A DNA stretch of 64,000 nucleotides, taken from an uncultured Clostridia bacterium. GTDB lineage: Bacteria > Bacillota > Clostridia > Christensenellales > UBA1242. Positions 59,040 through 64,000 of this stretch are shown piece by piece (the stretch's first letter is position 1; each line of letters begins with the position of its first letter). Under the pieces are notes generated by a model. That model did not search any database and had not been told where the DNA came from. It saw only the letters and a program-made list of their open reading frames with translations. Position numbers and translations under genes: made by a program. The stretch covers positions 1 through 64,000 of the forward strand of contig CAKVGZ010000003.1 of NCBI GenBank assembly GCA_934747765.1, in the 5' to 3' direction.

Positions 59040-59134
59040 TCTGATTCACCACCTTTTAGGTTTTAACTTCGGAATTCAGTATAGCAAAAATATAAAAAAA
59101 GTCAACTAAAAATTTCAGTTTTATTTGAAATTAT

Positions 59135-59142
59135 GTTATTAT
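59135..59142 (+). promoter_or_regulatory. Extended -10 for leaderless addB mRNA
   Basis: TGTTATTAT (about 59134-59142) ends 6 nt (ATTTTT) before GTG 59149. No Shine-Dalgarno site exists. Confidence 0.6.
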
Positions 59143-59148
59143 ATTTTT

Positions 59149-62100
59149 GTGAGCACAAAAGTCATTGTTGGAAATTCACTTGCAAAAGTGACAAAAGCAG
59201 TTTTGAAAGAAATTGAAATTTCGAGTTCGTTCGAACTTGAAAATTTTGTTGTTGTTCCCGACAGATTTTCCCTGTTTGCCGAAAAACAAATTTTTGAAAA
59301 TTTGGGAATTAATTCTTCTTTTAACATAAAGGTTTTGGGAATTTCGAAACTTGCAAAATATTTTTTGTCTAAGCAAGACCTTCTTTCAAAAGACCAAAGT
59401 GTGCTTGAAATATATTTAATCTTGAAAAACGCAAATTTTGTTTCTTTTGCAAATCCAACTTTGGAACTTGCAGAAGAAATTTTTGCAATAATTTCTCAAC
59501 TTAAATCCAGCAACATCACTTGCGAAGAATTTTCTGAAAAAGCAAGCAATCAAAAACTTGTTGACCTTGCAAACATTTTTGCTTTGTATCAGTCCACAAA
59601 ATCCAAACCAGACCAAAGTGATTTGTTGTTCAATTTGGCAACTTATCTCGACACTGAAAAGGTTTCAAAGGCAAATTTCTTTTTTGCGGGCTTCGACAGT
59701 TTAACAGAGCAAGGCTTTAAGGTTTTGGAAAAACTTATTGTTAATGCAAAGAAGGTTGTTGTTGGAGCAACAAGACCTGAAAATCAGAAAAATAGAAGCG
59801 TGTATGACGAAGATATTTTATTTAAAATTGAAAAAATAAAAAAAGAAAATAAGATTGAAATTGAAAAAGTTGAACTTAACGAAAATATTCCCGATTTTTC
59901 CGAGCACATTTTGAAAAATCTTTTTGCCTATTCAAAAAACAAAATGGAAACAAACAAAGTTCATTTGTTGGAATTTGAAACTCCAACTGACGAACTGACA
60001 GAAGTTGCAAAGACAATAAATTTTTATGTTCAAAATAGAGAATTTAGATATAAAGATTTTAACATTCTTTGCGGAAATTTGGATGAAGAAAAAGACCGAA
60101 TTGAAAACATTTTTCTTGCAAGAAACATTCCTGTGTTTTTTGATGTTTCAACAAAAGTTTCTTCTCTGCCAATTTTTTCATTTTTTAAAACAATCTTTGA
60201 ATTTTTGCAAACAAAAGATTACACATCTTTGTTATGTGTTCTTTCTAATATCTATTCTGAAGTTTCGAAAGAAGAACTTTCGGATTTTCAAAATTATGTG
60301 AATGCAAAAGGATATTTTGATTTCGAATTTTGTTCTAAATTTGAAACCATCAAAATTTTGCTGGAGAAACTTACAAGATTAGACAACGAACTTTCGCACT
60401 GCGTGAGCATCAATGACTTTTCCAAAGTTTTGAAAAATTTTTATGATGAATATTTGATTTGTGAAAAAACACAAAACATTGCTGAAAAATTAAAGCAAGA
60501 AGATTGCAAAAAAGAAAAAGTTTTTGTGCAAATTGATGACGTTTTTGTGGCAACAATAAAGACACTCACAAACGAATATGAAATTGAAAAAGAAAGTTAT
60601 TTGGACATTTTCTTAAAAATATTTGGCGACAAGGAAATTTCATCTGCAGGACTTTCTGTTGACTGTGTTTATGTGGGCAGTCAAAAATCCTTTTTTGAAA
60701 GAAGAAAAGTTTTGTTTGTAACATCTGCAAAACAAGGTTTAATTCCACAAACAACAAAAGATTTGGGATTACTTTCCGATGGCGATATATCAAAAGTTTC
60801 GCTTCCAATTCAGCCAACAATAAATATAATTAACAAGCGCAACAAGCAAAAACTTTTGTTCGATTTGACTCTTGGCGAAGAAATTTTTGTGTCATTTTCA
60901 GAAAATGAGTTGGGTGATAAAACTGAGAAATCCATACTTTTTGATGAATTGAAAAAAATGTTTACACATAATGGAAATGAGCTTCAAATTTTAAGCAAAT
61001 TTAACGAAAAGTTTGTTGGAGATAAGTTGGACAAATTTAACTTTCAAACACAAAATGATTTTGACGAATTTGTTGTGAACTTAAAATCCGAAAACAAAAT
61101 TTCTCAAGAAGATTATATAAATCTTGTTGGAGAACATTCTTGTTTGGAAGAGAAAATATCGAAAGCGGAAGAATTGTTTGGGCGCAAATTTTCTCCAACG
61201 CAGATTGAAAAATTTTATGAGTGTCCATTGAAACATTTTCTGTTATATGGACTGAGGATAAAGGAAAATTCTGTTGGAAAATTTGACGGAAGAGATTATG
61301 GAAATTTCTTTCACATTTATGCAAAAAATTTTGTTAATCGAAATTTGAAAAAACTTGGAAGCATGAATGAAAGTGACATCGAAAGTGAACTTGCAAAAAT
61401 TTTTGAAATCATCAAACAAGACGAAAGATTTGGCCAACTTTTAAGCAACAAAGAAAATATTCATGTTTTTGAAGTTTTGAAAAAAGAAGCAAAAATGCTT
61501 CTTTCTCACATTGATTATGAGCAAAAATATTCTAACTTTTTTGCAAAATTTGTTGAAAAGTATTTTGAACTTGCAATTGACGATTTTATCGTTTCAGGGT
61601 TTGTTGACCGAATTGACAAGTCCGAAAATTATTTTAGAGTGATTGACTATAAATCGGGTGAAACAAAGCGAAGTTTATGTGCATTTTACAATGGCCTTGA
61701 ACTGCAACTTTTCTTGTATCTTTTTGCCATTCGTGAAATTTATGGCTACAAACCTGCTGGTGGATTTTATATGCCAATAGGAGGAGATTTTGCAAAAGAC
61801 AAAGACACAAAAAAGTTTGTTTTGGACGGATTTGTTTTGAAAAATTATGAAGTTATAAAAGATCTTGACAGACGATTTGGAAACAAATTTTCAAGCGACA
61901 TTGTTTCTCTCAAACTCGCAAAATCGTCAACAATAAAGAATTTTGTTCTGTCAACTTCCAAAAACACTTTCAGTGAAAGAGGATTTGAAAGTGCTTTTGA
62001 ATATTTGAAGAGATTATTGAAAAGTTTCAGAGAAGAAGTTATGTGCGGAAAAATTTCTGCTGTTCCAACGGGTGACCTTGCTTGCAAAAATTGTCCGCTT

Positions 62101-62211
62101 TATGGAATTTGTTCTTTCAATCAAAATCTGGAACAAGAGCCTCGACAGTTGGGACGCGAAATATCCGAAGAAATTTTAATTGGGATTGTTGAAAATGGAG
62201 AAAGAATTTAA
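59149..62211 (+). CDS. addB: Helicase-exonuclease AddB subunit
   Basis: This 1020-aa protein has an inactivated helicase-like N-terminal part and a C-terminal RecB-type nuclease with VIDYKSGETKRSL. An iron-sulfur clasp is suggested by YECPLKHFLLYGL near residue 690 and CKNCPLYGICSF near 980. AddAB resects double-strand breaks to Chi for RecA. GTG 59149 is used because TATTAT ends 6 nt upstream. A longer TTG frame (59125) would start upstream of the promoter. addA overlaps its end by 17 bp. Confidence 0.88.
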   Translation: MSTKVIVGNSLAKVTKAVLKEIEISSSFELENFVVVPDRFSLFAEKQIFENLGINSSFNIKVLGISKLAKYFLSKQDLLSKDQSVLEIYLILKNANFVSFANPTLELAEEIFAIISQLKSSNITCEEFSEKASNQKLVDLANIFALYQSTKSKPDQSDLLFNLATYLDTEKVSKANFFFAGFDSLTEQGFKVLEKLIVNAKKVVVGATRPENQKNRSVYDEDILFKIEKIKKENKIEIEKVELNENIPDFSEHILKNLFAYSKNKMETNKVHLLEFETPTDELTEVAKTINFYVQNREFRYKDFNILCGNLDEEKDRIENIFLARNIPVFFDVSTKVSSLPIFSFFKTIFEFLQTKDYTSLLCVLSNIYSEVSKEELSDFQNYVNAKGYFDFEFCSKFETIKILLEKLTRLDNELSHCVSINDFSKVLKNFYDEYLICEKTQNIAEKLKQEDCKKEKVFVQIDDVFVATIKTLTNEYEIEKESYLDIFLKIFGDKEISSAGLSVDCVYVGSQKSFFERRKVLFVTSAKQGLIPQTTKDLGLLSDGDISKVSLPIQPTINIINKRNKQKLLFDLTLGEEIFVSFSENELGDKTEKSILFDELKKMFTHNGNELQILSKFNEKFVGDKLDKFNFQTQNDFDEFVVNLKSENKISQEDYINLVGEHSCLEEKISKAEELFGRKFSPTQIEKFYECPLKHFLLYGLRIKENSVGKFDGRDYGNFFHIYAKNFVNRNLKKLGSMNESDIESELAKIFEIIKQDERFGQLLSNKENIHVFEVLKKEAKMLLSHIDYEQKYSNFFAKFVEKYFELAIDDFIVSGFVDRIDKSENYFRVIDYKSGETKRSLCAFYNGLELQLFLYLFAIREIYGYKPAGGFYMPIGGDFAKDKDTKKFVLDGFVLKNYEVIKDLDRRFGNKFSSDIVSLKLAKSSTIKNFVLSTSKNTFSERGFESAFEYLKRLLKSFREEVMCGKISAVPTGDLACKNCPLYGICSFNQNLEQEPRQLGREISEEILIGIVENGERI

Positions 62212-64000
62212 AAGAATCGAAGAACAAGAAAAGGTGCTTGATGTGAAATCAAGTGCCATTGTTTCTGCGTCTGCGGGAAGTGGAAAAACCAGCGTCATGA
62301 TTAGAAAAATTATGAAATATATTTTGGCTGGCCAGTGCACAACGCAAAACATCCTTGCATTAACTTTCACAAATTTGTCTGCTGGAGAAATGAAAATTAG
62401 GCTTGCAAAAGAGCTTGAAAAAGAAGTTGAAAAAAATGGGAATGTTGAGCTATTAAATCAAATTGATTATCTTCCTCAAGCTGACATCTCAACATTTCAC
62501 TCGTTTTATGAAAAGATTGTTAAAAAATATTTTTACGTTGCAAACATTTCTCCAAGTTTTGAAATTGCAACCGAAGAAACTCTCAAACAGTTCAAAGAAC
62601 TTGCATTCCAAAAAGCAATTGACACATTGAAAAAGACGATGCCTGGGAAATATTTTGAGCTTCATGATGTGCTTGGGAAAAAACGAAATGACAATGCAAT
62701 CAAACAAAGAATCTTCTTGATTGACAATTTTTTATCTTCTCAATTTAACCCAGAAAAATGGCTTGACGAAGTTGCTTTGTCGATGGAAACCAACAAAGAA
62801 GAAACTCTTTCAAGTTTCTTTTCAGAGATTTTTGCAAACATTAACCATGCAAAAAAGAAATTTGACGAACTGAGTTTTCTGGCAGAACAAAATGGAGAAG
62901 CGAAACTTGTTGAGCATATCAACGCTTGTCAAAGTTTGCTTTCTTCGCTTCAAATTGAAAATTATAAAGACCTTTACGAAACCTTAACATCAAATTTTTC
63001 TTTTCCTCAACTCAGGAGCAGTTCTGCTATGCCAAAAACTGAAAATTTTTTGAAAGTTAAATCTATTAAAGAAAATTTTATGGCGCAAGTAAAATCTCTT
63101 CGAGAAGCAAATTTTGGAACATTTGAAACAATTCTTTCGTCGTTCTCTTCATGCAGAGAAAATCTTGAGATTTTGATTGAATTATTCAGAAGTTTCGAAT
63201 TTGAACTTTTGAAAATTAAAAAAGAAAAATCTCAATATGATTTTTCTGACCTTGAACAATTTTGTTATGAAATTTTGAAAAATGATGAAGTGAATTCGGA
63301 AGTAAAAAATTCTTATAAACAAATCTTTGTTGATGAGTTTCAAGACATAAATCCCATGCAAGCGGAGATTTTGAAACTTGTTCAAAACAACAATGTTTTT
63401 TATGTTGGCGACGCAAAGCAAAGCATATATTCATTCCGTCAATCCGACGTTGAAATATTTATTGACAAGTGCAAAGAATTTGCAATTAAAGAAGAATTTG
63501 AAGAATTGAAACTCAATTCAAATTTCAGAACTAACAAAAAAATATTGGACTTTGACAACAAGGTGTTCAGCAATTTAATGACAGAAAATTCGTGTGGAAT
63601 TGACTATCGAGGAACCTCTCAATTTGTGGGCGAAAGTGAAAATTTTTGCGACGGGGCGAGTGTTCGCATTGTTGGGATAAAAGAAAATGAGCAGGAATAT
63701 GTTGCACCAAAAAGTGTGAGAAAAGTTTTTGAAAATTGCAATGATAATGCTTGCGATTTGGAAGCCAAAGTTATTGCATGTGAAATTGGAAAACTGCTCA
63801 AACAAAACATAGGTGAAGGGTTGCAGAAAAAACAAATCAATTTTGGTGACATTTGCATCTTGCTTCGAAACAGGTCAAAACTTTTGAGCCAACTTGAAAT
63901 GATTTTCAAAGAATTTGAAATTCCTTTTTCTGTTAACAGTGAATTTAATTTATTAATTTCAAAAGAAGTTAGGAATTTAATTTCAATTTTAAATCTTTCA
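62195..64000 (+). CDS. addA: Helicase-exonuclease AddA subunit (partial at window end)
   Basis: The open frame reaches the window edge (about 602 residues seen of roughly 1200). It has Walker A SASAGSGKTSVMIRK near residue 26, ALTFTNLSAGEMKIR, motif II VDEFQDINPMQ near 380 and VGDAKQSIYSFRQSD near 405, as in UvrD/AddA family SF1 helicases. It begins inside addB with GGAG close by, the usual addB-addA operon. Confidence 0.92.
   Translation, partial: MEKEFKRIEEQEKVLDVKSSAIVSASAGSGKTSVMIRKIMKYILAGQCTTQNILALTFTNLSAGEMKIRLAKELEKEVEKNGNVELLNQIDYLPQADISTFHSFYEKIVKKYFYVANISPSFEIATEETLKQFKELAFQKAIDTLKKTMPGKYFELHDVLGKKRNDNAIKQRIFLIDNFLSSQFNPEKWLDEVALSMETNKEETLSSFFSEIFANINHAKKKFDELSFLAEQNGEAKLVEHINACQSLLSSLQIENYKDLYETLTSNFSFPQLRSSSAMPKTENFLKVKSIKENFMAQVKSLREANFGTFETILSSFSSCRENLEILIELFRSFEFELLKIKKEKSQYDFSDLEQFCYEILKNDEVNSEVKNSYKQIFVDEFQDINPMQAEILKLVQNNNVFYVGDAKQSIYSFRQSDVEIFIDKCKEFAIKEEFEELKLNSNFRTNKKILDFDNKVFSNLMTENSCGIDYRGTSQFVGESENFCDGASVRIVGIKENEQEYVAPKSVRKVFENCNDNACDLEAKVIACEIGKLLKQNIGEGLQKKQINFGDICILLRNRSKLLSQLEMIFKEFEIPFSVNSEFNLLISKEVRNLISILNLS

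Overview
The window looks like a chromosome segment of an uncultured, low-GC, Gram-positive-type anaerobe, probably a gut Clostridia-like member of the Bacillota. This is inferred from HemZ, AddAB, RpsU, rubrerythrin, an [FeFe]-hydrogenase, lipoproteins with InlB-type repeats and BspA-type leucine-rich repeats, and a spore-surface-like Cys-containing protein. No rRNA or CRISPR array is present. Host genes favour TTG/CTT for Leu and CCA for Pro. The 28.3-47.4 kb region favours TTA and ATA and is visibly foreign.

Layout. 1-13.7 kb: tRNA-Gly, a GDPD-like membrane enzyme, a glycosyltransferase, TrmH-family methyltransferase/YebC, HemZ/RecJ, Ung, Alr, Gap, RpiB and a spore-surface-like protein. 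14-27.2 kb: two giant paralogous lipoproteins, each with about 11 InlB-like repeats and BspA-type LRRs, flanking the prfB-der-plsY-hydrogenase-rubrerythrin cluster. 28.3-47.4 kb: two tandem integrative elements inserted in the anticodon loop of a tRNA-Arg(CCT) gene. The host gene is split, with its 3' half at 28319-28363 and its 5' half at 47347-47386, and an intact replacement tRNA-Arg(CCT) lies inside the right end at 47141-47215. 47.4-64 kb: host genes again (engB, an FAD oxidoreductase, dnaX, ybaB, recR, argS, rpsU, addB, start of addA).

Element A (about 28.36-41.95 kb) carries a HipBA-type module with two operator palindromes, a small DUF-like cluster, and a five-gene defence operon: XRE regulator, C5 methylase, MORC/GHKL ATPase, Z1 helicase and DUF4420 PD-(D/E)XK nuclease. 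It also has an iteron array with a Rep-like protein, a GC-rich block resembling phage cos regions, an excisionase and a tyrosine integrase. I see no relaxase or capsid gene, so it resembles a phage satellite or a mobilisable island. Element B (about 41.96-47.35 kb) carries a winged-helix-like protein, small membrane proteins, a strongly structured putative ncRNA, a second xis/int pair and the replacement tRNA.

Gene expression. At least nine genes have a -10 hexamer (often extended TGnTATAAT) ending 6-9 nt before the start codon, so their mRNAs should be leaderless. Genes inside operons have Shine-Dalgarno sites. Two recoding sites are visible: the +1 shift in prfB and a -1 shift or slippage on an A9 run in dnaX that joins the short (gamma) frame to a tau-like extension.
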